The notes below the pieces were generated by a model. It saw only the letters and a program-made list of their open reading frames with translations, did not search any database and was not told where the DNA came from. 64,000 bases of DNA from Mycolicibacterium tokaiense (GTDB taxonomy: Bacteria > Actinomycetota > Actinomycetes > Mycobacteriales > Mycobacteriaceae): NCBI RefSeq assembly GCF_010725885.1, contig NZ_AP022600.1, positions 3,596,001 through 3,660,000 of the forward strand, in the 5' to 3' direction. Positions 49,961 through 59,480 of the stretch are shown here, in pieces. The position numbers and the translations under genes were made by a program. Numbering within the stretch: position 1 is the first letter of the stretch; each line of letters begins with the position of its first letter.

Positions 49961-49996
49961 CCTGCCTTGTCGGCCCTTTCTGGAACCATGGTGTTC

Positions 49997-50767
49997 ATGT
50001 GTGGACGATTTGCAGTCACCACCGACCCGGCTCTGCTGGCCGAGAAGATCAAGGCGCTCGACGAAGCGACCCAGACGTCGACAGGGGCGAAGTCCGGCCC
50101 CAACTTCAATGTGGCGCCCACCCAGACCATCACCACCGTGGTCAAACGCCATTCCGAGCCTGACGACCAGTCGACCCGCCGCGTGCGGTCCATGCGCTGG
50201 GGCCTGATCCCGCCGTGGGCGAAAACCGCCGAGGACGGCAGCCCGGACAACAAGGGCCCGCTGCTGATCAACGCCCGCGCGGAGAAGGTCACCGACTCAC
50301 CGGCGTTCCGCAACTCGGCCAAGAGCAAGCGCTGCCTGGTCCCGATGGACGGCTGGTACGAATGGCGACCCAACGGCGAGCCGGGCAAGAAGACCCCGAA
50401 GACGCCGTTCTACATGTACGGCGACGACGGCGAGTTGCTCTTCATGGCGGGTCTGTGGTCGACGTGGCGGCCCAAGGGTGCGCCGAAGGACAGCCCGCCG
50501 CTGGTCAGCTGCACCATCATCACCACCGACGCGGCCGGCCCGCTGGCCGAGATCCACGACCGCATGCCGCTGACCATCAGCGCGCCCGACTGGGACCGCT
50601 GGCTCGACCCCGACGCCCCCGTCGACGAGGGTCTGTTGCGCGGGCACGGCGACCTGGACCGCATCGCCATCCGCGAGGTGTCGACCCTGGTGAACAACAT
50701 CCGCAACAACGGACCCGAGCTCATCGAGCCGGCCGAGCCGCAGCCCGAGCAGGGTGTCCTGCTCTAG
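49997..50767 (+). CDS. SRAP/HMCES-family abasic-site-processing protein
   Basis: A 256-aa YedK/HMCES-type protein that crosslinks to abasic sites in single-stranded DNA. The start at 49997 puts the catalytic Cys at position 2 (MCGRF), which the chemistry requires after Met removal; the ATG 9 nt upstream would add MVF and is rejected. Family motifs follow: [29 protein letters not shown] and the catalytic IHDRMP His near residue 190. Rv3226c occupies the same position in M. tuberculosis. Confidence 0.95.
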   Translation: MCGRFAVTTDPALLAEKIKALDEATQTSTGAKSGPNFNVAPTQTITTVVKRHSEPDDQSTRRVRSMRWGLIPPWAKTAEDGSPDNKGPLLINARAEKVTDSPAFRNSAKSKRCLVPMDGWYEWRPNGEPGKKTPKTPFYMYGDDGELLFMAGLWSTWRPKGAPKDSPPLVSCTIITTDAAGPLAEIHDRMPLTISAPDWDRWLDPDAPVDEGLLRGHGDLDRIAIREVSTLVNNIRNNGPELIEPAEPQPEQGVLL

Positions 50768-50803
50768 GCTCCACGCCGCCGGACGTCCGGCGCCCTGGGT
50801 TCA

Positions 50804-51577
50804 TCAGCCCCTCGCCCGGGGACTCCACGGCTTCAAGATGTCGGTAGCCCTGGCCGTCAAGGCGGTCTGCAGGAACGGGCCGAAGCTGATGCGCGCCACG
50901 CCCAGTGCCGCCAGCGCGGTCACATCGGCCTCGTCCGGTCGCACCACGGCGTTCACCGGCAACGGCAACTCCGTAGCCAGCCGACGGTGAGTGTCGTTGT
51001 CGTGCAACCCGATCGGGTAGAGGCAATCAGCGCCCGCCGCGGCGGCCTCCCGCAACCGGGCGATTGCCCGGTCCACCCGGTCGGACTCCTCGCCGAGCTG
51101 GTGCAGGATCACGTCGGTTCTGGCGTTGATCACGACGTGGACTCCACAGCTGTCGGCCGCGGTGCGCAAGGCTGCCACCAGGTCGGCCAGTTCGGCAGAC
51201 GACCGGAGTCGGCCGCCGTCGCTGTGCACCGTGTCCTCGATGTTCACGCCGACCGCCCCGGCCTCGAGCAGGCCGGAGATCATCTCCCCGGGGCCGAGTC
51301 CGTACCCGGATTCGGCGTCGACCGACACCGGGAGTTGCACTGCCGCAACGATCGCCGCAACCCGATCGAGGACGTCGGTGAACCGCATCCCTTCGTGGTC
51401 GGTCTTGCCCAGGGAATGTGCCAGCGGCTTGCTGCCCACGGTGAGGGCGGGGAAGCCGGCGTCGGCGGCCACCTCGGCCGACCACACGTCCCAGACGGTC
51501 GGCAGCACCACGGGATCACCGGGGACGTGCAGGCCCAGGAGCGTTTCGGCGAGGTCCGCAGGACGTGACTGACTCAA
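50804..51577 (-). CDS. Isocitrate lyase / PEP mutase superfamily protein
   Basis: A 257-aa TIM-barrel enzyme. The metal-binding segments are visible: VVLPTVWDVWSAEVA, VSVDAESGYG near residue 87, VNIEDTV near residue 115, and NARTDV near residue 155. The characteristic ICL Cys loop (KKCGH) is absent, so it is a 2-methylisocitrate-lyase- or oxaloacetate-decarboxylase-like member. The TTG at 51577 was chosen because it starts just after the upstream SDR stop; GAAAGAG may be the ribosome site. Coupled to the SDR gene. Confidence 0.8.
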   Translation of the reverse strand: MSQSRPADLAETLLGLHVPGDPVVLPTVWDVWSAEVAADAGFPALTVGSKPLAHSLGKTDHEGMRFTDVLDRVAAIVAAVQLPVSVDAESGYGLGPGEMISGLLEAGAVGVNIEDTVHSDGGRLRSSAELADLVAALRTAADSCGVHVVINARTDVILHQLGEESDRVDRAIARLREAAAAGADCLYPIGLHDNDTHRRLATELPLPVNAVVRPDEADVTALAALGVARISFGPFLQTALTARATDILKPWSPRARG

Positions 51578-51584
51578 CTCTTTC

Positions 51585-52202
51585 TCATTTCGTTGATGGT
51601 GTGGCCGCGGCTCCGCCGTCGACATCCAAGATGATGCCGTTGACGGCGCCGGCGCGCCACGATGCGAGAAAGACGATGGGGTGCGCGATCTCGAGGGGCG
51701 AGGCGCCACGTCCGAGCGGACATGCGGCCGCGGTGTGCGGCAACGCCGCGGCAACGGTGTTGACCCGGACTGCGGCGGCGGCGAATTCGACGGCCCACGT
51801 GCGGGTCAAGGCGGCCACCATCGCCGCGGCCGCGGAATTGCCGGTCGTCAGGTTCACGATCGCACCGCCGCCGAGGCGTTGCATGCCGGGAGCCACGGCC
51901 GCCACCAGAAAATAGAGACCGCGCACGGTGGGAAAGTCGTGCACCATCGCGGTGTTCACCAGGACGTCGACGGGCATCTGACGAGCCAGGTGATCAACCG
52001 AGCCGAGGTCGGCGAGGTCTGCGGTGACGAACTGGGTGCCCGCTCCGATGGCCGCGGCGGCGCGCTTGCCGAGGCGGGAATCGCTGCCGCTGACGACGAT
52101 GTGGGCGCCGGCACGGCTGAGCAGCCGCGCGCTGGCGAACCCGATTTCGGAACACCCATCGGTCACCATTGCGGTCTTCCCGGCGAAGTCCATCGCGGCC
52201 AT
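51585..52202 (-). CDS. Degenerate short-chain dehydrogenase/reductase
   Basis: A 205-aa SDR-like protein, short for the usual 250. The cofactor loop is altered (TDGCSEIG instead of TGxxxGIG). The NNAG region reads VLVNTAM, and the catalytic YxxxK is gone: the corresponding stretch reads NSAAAAMVAALTR. It ends in a normal SDR tail (NGIILDVDGG). It probably lacks oxidoreductase activity. AGAGGG precedes the ATG. It is the first gene of an SDR/ICL-like pair, divergent from the LuxR gene. Confidence 0.78.
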   Translation of the reverse strand: MAAMDFAGKTAMVTDGCSEIGFASARLLSRAGAHIVVSGSDSRLGKRAAAAIGAGTQFVTADLADLGSVDHLARQMPVDVLVNTAMVHDFPTVRGLYFLVAAVAPGMQRLGGGAIVNLTTGNSAAAAMVAALTRTWAVEFAAAAVRVNTVAAALPHTAAACPLGRGASPLEIAHPIVFLASWRAGAVNGIILDVDGGAAATPSTK

Positions 52203-52318
52203 GGTCTCGTCCCTCTGTGCGGCGGCCCCGCGGTCGAGAGCCAGGATCGACTCTGGCACCGCCGCGCGCCACGGGGACCACGGGAAACGCGTAGTCCGGG
52301 TGCCGCTGCACGTGGAGG

Positions 52319-52398
52319 GCCGGCGTGCGAGGATTTGCTGGTACCGCGGCCGGCGGCGCCGGTCGCATCCAGAGCCCGGCGCACGTACGCACGCCGGC
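52319..52398. repeat. 11-bp inverted repeat in the SDR/luxR divergent region
   Basis: GCCGGCGTGCG (52319-52329) and its exact complement CGCACGCCGGC (52388-52398) are 58 bp apart, 27 bp before the luxR GTG. They could be paired operator half-sites for looping by the LuxR regulator; GC-rich chance occurrence is also possible. Confidence 0.5.
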
Positions 52399-52424
52399 GA
52401 GCGGTGAGGTGAGACGGCGCGACC

Positions 52425-55199
52425 GTGACGATGATCTCCGACCAGCGGGGCAGCGCTCTGCCGGGCCGCGCGGCGGAATGTCGCGCGTTGGAGCATCTGG
52501 TCGACACGGTCCGGTCGGGCGCCAGCGAAGTCGTGGTGCTGCTCGGTGAGGCGGGAATCGGCAAGACGGCCTTGCTGGACCATCTGCGCGACTGCGCGGC
52601 GGGCTTCACCGTCCTGACCGCTGCTGGCGTGGAATCCGACATGGAGTTGGCATTCGCGGGGCTGCAGCAGCTGTGCGCCCCGGTGCTGCATCACCGGTTC
52701 GGCCTCCCGTCGCCCCAGCGCCAGGCACTGGAGCAGGCGTTTGGTCTCGGTGACGGCAACGCGCCGCCCAACCGGTTCCTGGTGGGGCTGGCGGTGGTGG
52801 GGTTGTTGGCGGCCGCGGCATCCGAGCAGCCGGTGTTGTGTGTCATCGACGACGTGCACTGGCTTGATCACGTGTCGGCTCAGACCCTGTTCTTCGTCGC
52901 GCGCCGGCTGCAGGCCGAATCCGTCGGGGTGGCGTTCGCCTCGCGCACCCCGATCGAGGGCACCGCGGGGCTGCCGACACTGACCGTCACGGGCCTGTCC
53001 GACACCGACGCACGCGCTCTGCTGGAGTCCGTTCTGCCCGGGCGGGTGGATCCGGCCGTCCTGGATCGGATTGTGGCGGAGTCGAGAGGAAATCCGCTGG
53101 CGCTGTCTCAGACTCCGGTGTTCGCCGAGACCTATCCGGTCACGCACCACGCGCCGGCGCAGCCGGTCAGCGCGGGCATCGAGGCGCATTACCAGCGTGT
53201 GCTCGAGGCGCTGCCCGACCAGACCCGGACGGCCCTGCTGGTCGCCGCGGCGGACGTGGTGGGTGATCCCGCCCTGCTACGACGCGCGCTGGCGCAACTG
53301 AAGATCGGCCCGGCCGCACTGACGCCTGCCCTGGACGCCGGACTGATCCACCTGGACACCCGGGCACAGTTCCACCATCCGCTGGCACGTTCGGTGGCCT
53401 ACCGGATCGCCGCTGGCGAGCAGCGGCGCCGGGCCCATGGCGCATTGGCTGCCGCCACCGACCCCGATGTCGATCCCGACCGCCGCGCCTGGCATCGCGC
53501 GCTGGCCGCCGAGCAGGCGGATGAGCAGGTGGCCGGCGATCTCGAACGATCCGCCGGTCGTGCACGGCAACGCGGCGGAACGGCCGCCGTCGCCGCCTTT
53601 CTCGGCCGCGCAGTGGAACTCACCCCGGATCCGGCGCTACGCAGCAGTCGAGCGCTGGTGGCCGCGGAGGCACACCGGGAGATCGCGTCTTTCGACCTGG
53701 CGCGCCGACTGCTGGCCACCGCCGAACTCGGGCCGGTGACGGCGCTGCAGCGAGCTCGGCTGGCGCAGTTGCGGACCCGGGTGGACTTCGCGGATGCGCG
53801 GTCCTCCGGGGATGCCACCGCCCTGCGCGAGGCGGTCACGCGCTTCACCTCGGTGGCCCGTGAACTCGAACCACTCGACGCGGCGCTGGCCACCGAGACC
53901 TATCTGGAAGCCCTCACCGCCGCCATGTACGTCGGCCGTGGAGGCGGCACGCTGAGCACCGAGATGGCAATCCAGGCCCGGACAGCCCTGGCGCACCTGC
54001 CGCCGCGCACTCCGCTGGACCTGGTGACGCACGCGTTCGCCGACCGCCTGGCGTTGGGTCCGGTGGCGGCCATGCCGGCAATGCGCCGCGCTCTGGAGGC
54101 CGTCATCGAATCCACGCGCACCGGGCGGGGCTGGTTCTGGCAGGCGTTTCCGCTGGCCCACGATTGCCTGGTCCACGAGACCTTCGACGACCGCTGGCCG
54201 GTGATCGCCGACCATGCGGTGGCGGCAGCGACCGAGAGCGGGACGCTGGCGCCGCTGCCCGCAGCGCTGCTGTCGCGCGCGGGCGCACTCTCGGAGAACG
54301 GTGAATTGACCACGGCCACCGCAGTTGTGGCCGAGGCCAACGATCTGTCGATGGCGATCAGTTACGTGCCGCTGAAGTATCACGGCCTTCTGGTAGCGGC
54401 GTGGAAGGGCGATCAAGCGGAGGTCACCCGACTGGCCGCCGCGGCCACCGAGACGGGCGAAGCCCGCGGTGAGAGCCGGGTGGTCGGACTGGCCCACTAC
54501 GCGATCGCGGTGGTGAACAACGCAACGGGTCGCTACCACGACGCGCTGGCCGCGACCCGCAGCGGCCTGGAGTACGACGATCTGGGCTTTTACAACGAGC
54601 TGTTGGTCGAGTCGGTGGAGGCCGCCGTCCGGTGCGACAACAGGCAGTACGCCGAGACGTGCCTGGCGCAGCTGCGAGAACGCGCCGAAGCCGCCGGGAC
54701 GCCCCGGGCGCTGGGCGCTCTGAAACGTTCGCAGGCGTTGCTGAGCGCCGGCCCGCGCGCCGAGGAGCTGTATCGGGAGTCGTTGGCGCACTTCGGGTCC
54801 ACCGCACAACGGATGAACCTGGCGCGGGTTTGGCTCCTGTACGGGGAGTGGTTACGGCGCAACGGCCCCGTGACCGTGGCCAGGGAACCACTGCGCACCG
54901 CCCATCGGGAATTCCTGGCGATGGGATCGGCCGCGTTTGCCGAGCGGGCGCGCCGGGAGCTGCAGGCAAGCGGACAGAAAACGCGCAAGCAACCCACCGC
55001 CGCGGGGGAGGAACTGAGCCCGCAGGAGCAGCAGATCGCCGAGCTGGCCGGCCAGGGCCTGACCAACCAGGAGATCGCGGGGCAACTGTTCATCAGCGCG
55101 CACACGGTGGAATGGCATCTGCGTAAGGTGTTCACCAAGTTGGGTATTCGGTCACGTCGCGATCTGCGGACAAAGCTGAACTCCGGTCGCGCGAAGTAG
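52425..55199 (+). CDS. Large ATP-dependent LuxR-family regulator (LAL type)
   Basis: A 924-aa MalT-like regulator. The N-terminal AAA/STAND ATPase has Walker A GEAGIGKT near residues 41-48 and Walker B LCVIDDVHW near residue 140. The middle 500 residues are helical TPR-like repeats. The C-terminal LuxR helix-turn-helix spans LSPQEQQIAELAGQGLT and EIAGQLFISAHTVEWHL (residues about 864-900). LAL regulators are activated by an effector bound in the sensor domain; which genes it controls is not shown, the divergent SDR/ICL pair being the obvious candidate. Confidence 0.9.
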   Translation: MTMISDQRGSALPGRAAECRALEHLVDTVRSGASEVVVLLGEAGIGKTALLDHLRDCAAGFTVLTAAGVESDMELAFAGLQQLCAPVLHHRFGLPSPQRQALEQAFGLGDGNAPPNRFLVGLAVVGLLAAAASEQPVLCVIDDVHWLDHVSAQTLFFVARRLQAESVGVAFASRTPIEGTAGLPTLTVTGLSDTDARALLESVLPGRVDPAVLDRIVAESRGNPLALSQTPVFAETYPVTHHAPAQPVSAGIEAHYQRVLEALPDQTRTALLVAAADVVGDPALLRRALAQLKIGPAALTPALDAGLIHLDTRAQFHHPLARSVAYRIAAGEQRRRAHGALAAATDPDVDPDRRAWHRALAAEQADEQVAGDLERSAGRARQRGGTAAVAAFLGRAVELTPDPALRSSRALVAAEAHREIASFDLARRLLATAELGPVTALQRARLAQLRTRVDFADARSSGDATALREAVTRFTSVARELEPLDAALATETYLEALTAAMYVGRGGGTLSTEMAIQARTALAHLPPRTPLDLVTHAFADRLALGPVAAMPAMRRALEAVIESTRTGRGWFWQAFPLAHDCLVHETFDDRWPVIADHAVAAATESGTLAPLPAALLSRAGALSENGELTTATAVVAEANDLSMAISYVPLKYHGLLVAAWKGDQAEVTRLAAAATETGEARGESRVVGLAHYAIAVVNNATGRYHDALAATRSGLEYDDLGFYNELLVESVEAAVRCDNRQYAETCLAQLRERAEAAGTPRALGALKRSQALLSAGPRAEELYRESLAHFGSTAQRMNLARVWLLYGEWLRRNGPVTVAREPLRTAHREFLAMGSAAFAERARRELQASGQKTRKQPTAAGEELSPQEQQIAELAGQGLTNQEIAGQLFISAHTVEWHLRKVFTKLGIRSRRDLRTKLNSGRAK

Positions 55200-55220
55200 C
55201 TGCGCCGTTAGTCCTGCCGG

Positions 55221-56000
55221 TCAGCGCCGCGTCGCCGTGATCACCACGTAGGACGCATCGAAAGCGACCGTGCCGTCGTCGCCGGTGTGCGCGGCCAGCG
55301 CGTCACTGAAGGCCTTTGTCAGCGCGGTGGCCTGCTCGTCACCGAGGCGGCTGAAGATGTCGACGTGCATGGGTGACTCGGCGGTGACGAATCGTAGTGC
55401 TGCGGAATGGGATTCAAAAAGCCAGCGGATCTTGCCGGCATCGAACTGCACGTTGTCGAAGTATTCGGACAAACGCTGTGCGGCGGTGTCCTGATCGCCC
55501 CACTGGTCCGGGGTGTGCCCGCGGCTCGGTGGGGTCCCCAGGGTAGCGATGACGGGGTCGAAAAACGGGTTCACCGTGTCGCGGACCCAGGAGGAGAAGG
55601 CGAGGGTACCGCCGGGGCGCAGGAGGCGGGCCAGCTCGGGCACCTGAGCGTCCGGCGCGACGAAGATGATGCCCATGTTGGACACCGCCGCGTCGAAGGA
55701 GGACTCGGGCAACCCGGTGGCGGCGGCGTCGCCGACGCGCCAGTTGATCGTCAACCCGGCTGCCGCGGCCTTGTGTTCGCCGAGAGCCACCAGTTCCGGG
55801 GTGATGTCCAGCGCGGTGACCTGCGCCCCGGTCCGGGCCGCGGCGATGGCGGCGCTTCCGGTTCCGCAGGCCAGATCCACCAGCGCGCAACCGGCCACGG
55901 GTGTGCGTGCGTCGACGGCGGCGACCACCTGGTCGGCGATCGGGGCAATGTGCTGGGCGACCGCCTCATAGCGACCGGCGGACCAGAGCGTTGATGACAT
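55221..56000 (-). CDS. Class I SAM-dependent methyltransferase
   Basis: A 259-aa methyltransferase of the UbiE/COQ5-like group. Motif I is DLACGTGSAA near residue 42, motif II/III regions are ALDITPEL and FDAAVSNMG, and LLRPGGTLAFSSW near residue 127 follows. The substrate is unknown. The ATG giving MSSTLWSAGRYE is typical. It is convergent with the LuxR gene and is separated from the GntR gene by 44 bp, in the same direction. Confidence 0.85.
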   Translation of the reverse strand: MSSTLWSAGRYEAVAQHIAPIADQVVAAVDARTPVAGCALVDLACGTGSAAIAAARTGAQVTALDITPELVALGEHKAAAAGLTINWRVGDAAATGLPESSFDAAVSNMGIIFVAPDAQVPELARLLRPGGTLAFSSWVRDTVNPFFDPVIATLGTPPSRGHTPDQWGDQDTAAQRLSEYFDNVQFDAGKIRWLFESHSAALRFVTAESPMHVDIFSRLGDEQATALTKAFSDALAAHTGDDGTVAFDASYVVITATRR

Positions 56001-56044
56001 GGCGTCAACGCTACAAGCCGGGGCTGGGCGGTGGGGGCCCAGAA

Positions 56045-56758
56045 CTAGTTCGGCCCCCGCCGGCGACTCTTGGTCAACGCCACGGGGTCGAGGTCGGTAC
56101 GCGACCACTCTGCGGCCATCGCCAAGCTGGCTTCGCGCCCCGAATGCACATGGTGAAACGCGGATTCGGCGGCCCGGTCGGGATCGTGGTCGGCGATGGC
56201 AGCCAGCAGTTCCTCGTGCTCGAGGCATTGCACGCCGGGATCGCGGTCGCCGGTCAGGTGGAACAGCCATTGGGTGCGCGCGCCCAGCGGCCGCAGCATC
56301 GATTCCAGCAGAGGATTGGCGGCCAGGTCGACGATGAGGGTGTGGAAACCGGCGTTGGCAGCGGCGATGGCGGGGCGGTCCTGGTTCCTGGTGGCCTCGC
56401 GGGCAGTGTCCAGCTGTGCCTCCAGGGCGTCGAGGCCGGCCTGATCCGCGCGCTCGGCCGCCAAGCGGGCCGCGAGCACCTCGAGGCTCTCCCGGACGTC
56501 GAAGAGATCGCGCACGTCGTCGACGGTGAAGGGCGAGACGATGGCGCCCTGACGCGGCACGACCACCACCAGACCGTCCTGTTGCAGGCGTTGCATGGCC
56601 TCGCGCAACGGGATTCGAGACACTGCGAGTTCTTCGGCGAGGTCGCGTTCGATCAGCCGGGTTCCCGGCGCGAGTTCCAACCCCACGATCCGTGCGCGCA
56701 GTTCGTCGTACGCGTGCTCACGTAGGGGTCTACGGGCGTGGTCGCTGACCGCGGTCAC
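56045..56758 (-). CDS. GntR/FadR-family (FCD) regulator
   Basis: A 237-aa repressor with an N-terminal winged HTH (AYDELRARIVGLELAPG, RLIERDLAEELAVSRIPLREA) and a C-terminal all-helical FCD ligand domain with metal-ligand candidates (ESLEVLAARLA, HEELLAAIADHD). GGAAGGAGG precedes the GTG at 56758. It is divergent from a BMP-type ABC importer operon, and near-palindromic GGTATACC boxes flank the shared promoter region, so it probably controls the importer and itself. Confidence 0.92.
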   Translation of the reverse strand: MTAVSDHARRPLREHAYDELRARIVGLELAPGTRLIERDLAEELAVSRIPLREAMQRLQQDGLVVVVPRQGAIVSPFTVDDVRDLFDVRESLEVLAARLAAERADQAGLDALEAQLDTAREATRNQDRPAIAAANAGFHTLIVDLAANPLLESMLRPLGARTQWLFHLTGDRDPGVQCLEHEELLAAIADHDPDRAAESAFHHVHSGREASLAMAAEWSRTDLDPVALTKSRRRGPN

Positions 56759-56804
56759 GTCCCCTCCTTCCTGCTCCGGCTCACGAGCATAACCGGGTGA
56801 GTCA

Positions 56805-56820
56805 TAAGGGTATACCAGTA
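56805..56820. promoter_or_regulatory. GntR box 1
   Basis: TAAGGGTATACCAGTA is centred on the perfect palindrome GGTATACC (56809-56816), with 6 of 8 outer positions paired. It lies about 50 nt before the gntR GTG and shares its core with box 2. Confidence 0.6.
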
Positions 56821-56874
56821 ACTCGATCATTACGACGGATTAACCGGCAGGAAATAGTCCGGGCCGAAGCTTTT

Positions 56875-56894
56875 CTTAACGGTATACCGCTAAG
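56875..56894. promoter_or_regulatory. GntR box 2
   Basis: CTTAACGGTATACCGCTAAG pairs at 9 of 10 positions and is centred on GGTATACC (56881-56888), 30 nt before the BMP lipoprotein ATG. Together with box 1, 72 bp away, it marks the divergent promoter region as a GntR target. The core may also overlap a -10 element. Confidence 0.7.
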
Positions 56895-56923
56895 GGAATG
56901 CCAACGACGCCAGGAGAACTGCT

Positions 56924-57913
56924 ATGGGAAGTATCGGTTTACGCACCACATCGGCGCTGCTCGCCGCCGCGATCTCGGCCGCCGGCCTGTCTGCCTGTAG
57001 TTCGGCGGACACCGCAGGCGACGACGACGCGTTGTCGGTCGGTGTGTTCCTGCCGGGGTCCATCAACGACACCGGCTTCATGCAATCCGGATTCCTGGGC
57101 TACCAACGGATCGTCGAGAAGTACGGCGACCAGGTCGACGTCAGTTACGTCGAGCAGGTGGCCGCCGCCGACTATCAGCAGGCGCTGCAGCGCTTCGCCT
57201 CGCAGAACGACCTGGTGATCTCGGTCGGCGGCCAGACAGACGCCGATGTCCGCAAGATCGCTCCGCAGTTCCCCGAGGTGAAGTTCGTCGAGATCGGCGG
57301 ACCCTCGGATGCCGAACCGATGTCGAATCTGGCCTACTACGATCCCCAACAGGCCGAGGCCGAGTTCCTGTCCGGGGCCGCCGCAGCCGCGCTCTCGCAG
57401 ACAGGTACTGTCGGGTTCATCGGCGGCGTCGAACTGCCCGCAATCGTCAATGCAGCCAAGGCATTCGGCAACGGTGCTCGGTTCACCAGAGAAGATGTCA
57501 CGGTCCTGGCGCCCCAGTACGTCGGCGACTTCAACGATCCCGCCAAGGCCAAGCAGGCCGCGGGCACCGCCTACGCCGGTGGCGCCGATGTACTGGGTCA
57601 GATCGTCAACCTCGGCAAGCAGGGCATGGAGCAGGCTGCCGCCGAATCCGGCAACCGGATGATCGGAGGACCGATTCCCGGCGAGTGCGCCGGAGTCTAC
57701 GGCGGCTTCGTGCGCACCGACATCGGCACCGAGATCGAGTACGCGGTGTCGTCGACGCTCGAGGGCAGCTGGGCTGCCGAGCAGGTGCCGTTCGGCGTCA
57801 CCACCGACAAGGGCGGCAGCGATTTTGTGGTTTGTTCGGACAACCCAGCCGTGGCTGCCGCGGTGGAGAAGGCCGAAGCCGCGATCATCGCCGGTTCCAT
57901 CACCCCCTACTGA
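56924..57913 (+). CDS. BMP-family ABC transporter substrate-binding lipoprotein
   Basis: A 329-aa basic-membrane-protein (Med/PnrA-like) receptor that typically binds nucleosides. The signal peptide ends in LSAC (Cys near residue 25). Core segments: SINDTGFMQSGFLGY near residue 45, SVGGQTDADVRK, the hinge EAEFLSGAAA, and VGFIGGVELP. It is the first gene of a five-gene operon with an ATPase, two permeases and an ornithine-cyclodeaminase-like enzyme. Confidence 0.9.
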   Translation: MGSIGLRTTSALLAAAISAAGLSACSSADTAGDDDALSVGVFLPGSINDTGFMQSGFLGYQRIVEKYGDQVDVSYVEQVAAADYQQALQRFASQNDLVISVGGQTDADVRKIAPQFPEVKFVEIGGPSDAEPMSNLAYYDPQQAEAEFLSGAAAAALSQTGTVGFIGGVELPAIVNAAKAFGNGARFTREDVTVLAPQYVGDFNDPAKAKQAAGTAYAGGADVLGQIVNLGKQGMEQAAAESGNRMIGGPIPGECAGVYGGFVRTDIGTEIEYAVSSTLEGSWAAEQVPFGVTTDKGGSDFVVCSDNPAVAAAVEKAEAAIIAGSITPY

Positions 57914-57926
57914 CGGATCCGCGACC

Positions 57927-59480
57927 ATGACCATCGCCACAGACAGCATGGCCACCGCGCACACCTCAACCGACGCAGCACTTCTGGCACTCACCGGGGT
58001 GGGGAAGTCATTCGGGCCGGTGCGGGCCCTCGACCAGGTGACGTTGACCGTGAAGCCGCGCTCGGTGCACTGCATTCTCGGGGAGAACGGTGCGGGGAAA
58101 TCGACCTTGTGCAACAGCATCTTCGGCACCGTGGCTCCCGACACCGGCACGATGACGCTGGCCGGCGCCGACTACCACCCCCGCAATCCGGCCGAAGCGC
58201 TGGCCGCCGGTGTAGCCATGGTGCACCAACACTTCTCGTTGATACCCACCATGACCGTGGCCGACAATCTGATGCTGGGACGCGACGGTTTCCGCCCGCC
58301 GCGCCGCACACTGTCCCGAGACCTGGACCGGATTGCGGACGCCTACGGTCTGACCGTCGACCCCCGCGCCACGGTCGGCGACCTCACCGTCGGAGCCCGG
58401 CAACGTGTTGAGATCGTCAAGGCGTTGCTGCGTGACCCACAGCTGATCCTGCTCGACGAGCCCACCGCCGTGCTGGATCCCCGCGAGATCGACGCGCTGA
58501 TCGCGACCTGCGCCGCGCTCACCGCCGACGGGAAATCCGTCGTCTTGATCACCCACAAACTCGGTGAGGTGGCCCGCGCCGCCGATGAGGCCACTGTCCT
58601 GCGCGCAGGCACCGTGGTGGGTGGCGGTGCGGTCTCCGACGCTGCGCTGCCTGAGCTGCTCAACCTGATGCTGGGAGACACCACACGGGTGGCGCGGACC
58701 GAGCGTCTGCGGCAGACCGACGGGTCGGCGGCCGCCGGACTCGAGATCAACGGCCTGACCGTGATTCGCAAGGACGGGAGCACCGCCCTCGCGGACGTCG
58801 ACCTCGAGGTCGGTGAGAACGAGATCGTCGGGATCGCCGGAGTCGAGGGCAACGGGCAGTCCGAGCTGACGGCAGTCCTCGCCGGAGTGCTACGGGCTGA
58901 ATCCGGCTCGATACGGATCGGCGATCAGGACCTCAGCACCGCGACAGCGGCACAACGCACCGCGGCGGGACTCGCGGTGATCCCAGAGGATCGCCACGCC
59001 GACGGCATGGTCGCGGACATGACCGTCGCGGAGAACATCGCCATGCCCCGGCTGCGCTCCTACCGCCGGTGGGGTCTGCTCGATCGCCGCCGGATGCGCG
59101 CCGATGCCGACACCGCGATCGACATGTACTCGGTGCGCGCCTCGGGGCCCGACGCCACCATGGCCTCGCTGTCCGGGGGCAATCAGCAGAAGGTGGTGCT
59201 GGCGCGTGAGTTGTCCACGCCCGGTCTACGAGCGGTGGTCGCCGCACAGCCGACCCGAGGGCTGGACGCCGGCGCCGTCGCCTTTGTCCTGAACCGGTTG
59301 CGTGACGCCGCCGACAGCGGCGCCGCGGTACTGGTCACCTCGACCGAGATCGACGAGCTCATCACCGTCTGCGACCGCGTGGTGGTCGCCTACCGGGGAC
59401 AGCTGCACGGCAGCGTCAGCACGGATTCACCCACCGCGGCAACCGAAATCGGTGCCTTGATGACAGGAGTCCCGCAATGA
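57927..59480 (+). CDS. ABC transporter ATP-binding protein, duplicated (RbsA/YufO type)
   Basis: A 517-aa tandem ATPase. The first domain has canonical Walker A GENGAGKST near residue 56, signature LTVGARQRVE and Walker B LILLDEPTA. In the second domain Walker A is degenerate (GVEGNGQSE, Lys replaced by Gln), with signature LSGGNQQK near residue 415 and a Walker B region ending AAQPTRGLD. Such asymmetry is usual in BMP and sugar importers. The ATG is 13 bp after the receptor stop; its stop overlaps the next start (ATGA). Confidence 0.92.
   Translation: MTIATDSMATAHTSTDAALLALTGVGKSFGPVRALDQVTLTVKPRSVHCILGENGAGKSTLCNSIFGTVAPDTGTMTLAGADYHPRNPAEALAAGVAMVHQHFSLIPTMTVADNLMLGRDGFRPPRRTLSRDLDRIADAYGLTVDPRATVGDLTVGARQRVEIVKALLRDPQLILLDEPTAVLDPREIDALIATCAALTADGKSVVLITHKLGEVARAADEATVLRAGTVVGGGAVSDAALPELLNLMLGDTTRVARTERLRQTDGSAAAGLEINGLTVIRKDGSTALADVDLEVGENEIVGIAGVEGNGQSELTAVLAGVLRAESGSIRIGDQDLSTATAAQRTAAGLAVIPEDRHADGMVADMTVAENIAMPRLRSYRRWGLLDRRRMRADADTAIDMYSVRASGPDATMASLSGGNQQKVVLARELSTPGLRAVVAAQPTRGLDAGAVAFVLNRLRDAADSGAAVLVTSTEIDELITVCDRVVVAYRGQLHGSVSTDSPTAATEIGALMTGVPQ

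Noticed and set aside
48800..49996. Extension of the SRAP frame upstream by about 400 codons
   Set aside because: It is antisense to aroA, and SRAP proteins require Cys at position 2, which fixes the start at 49997.
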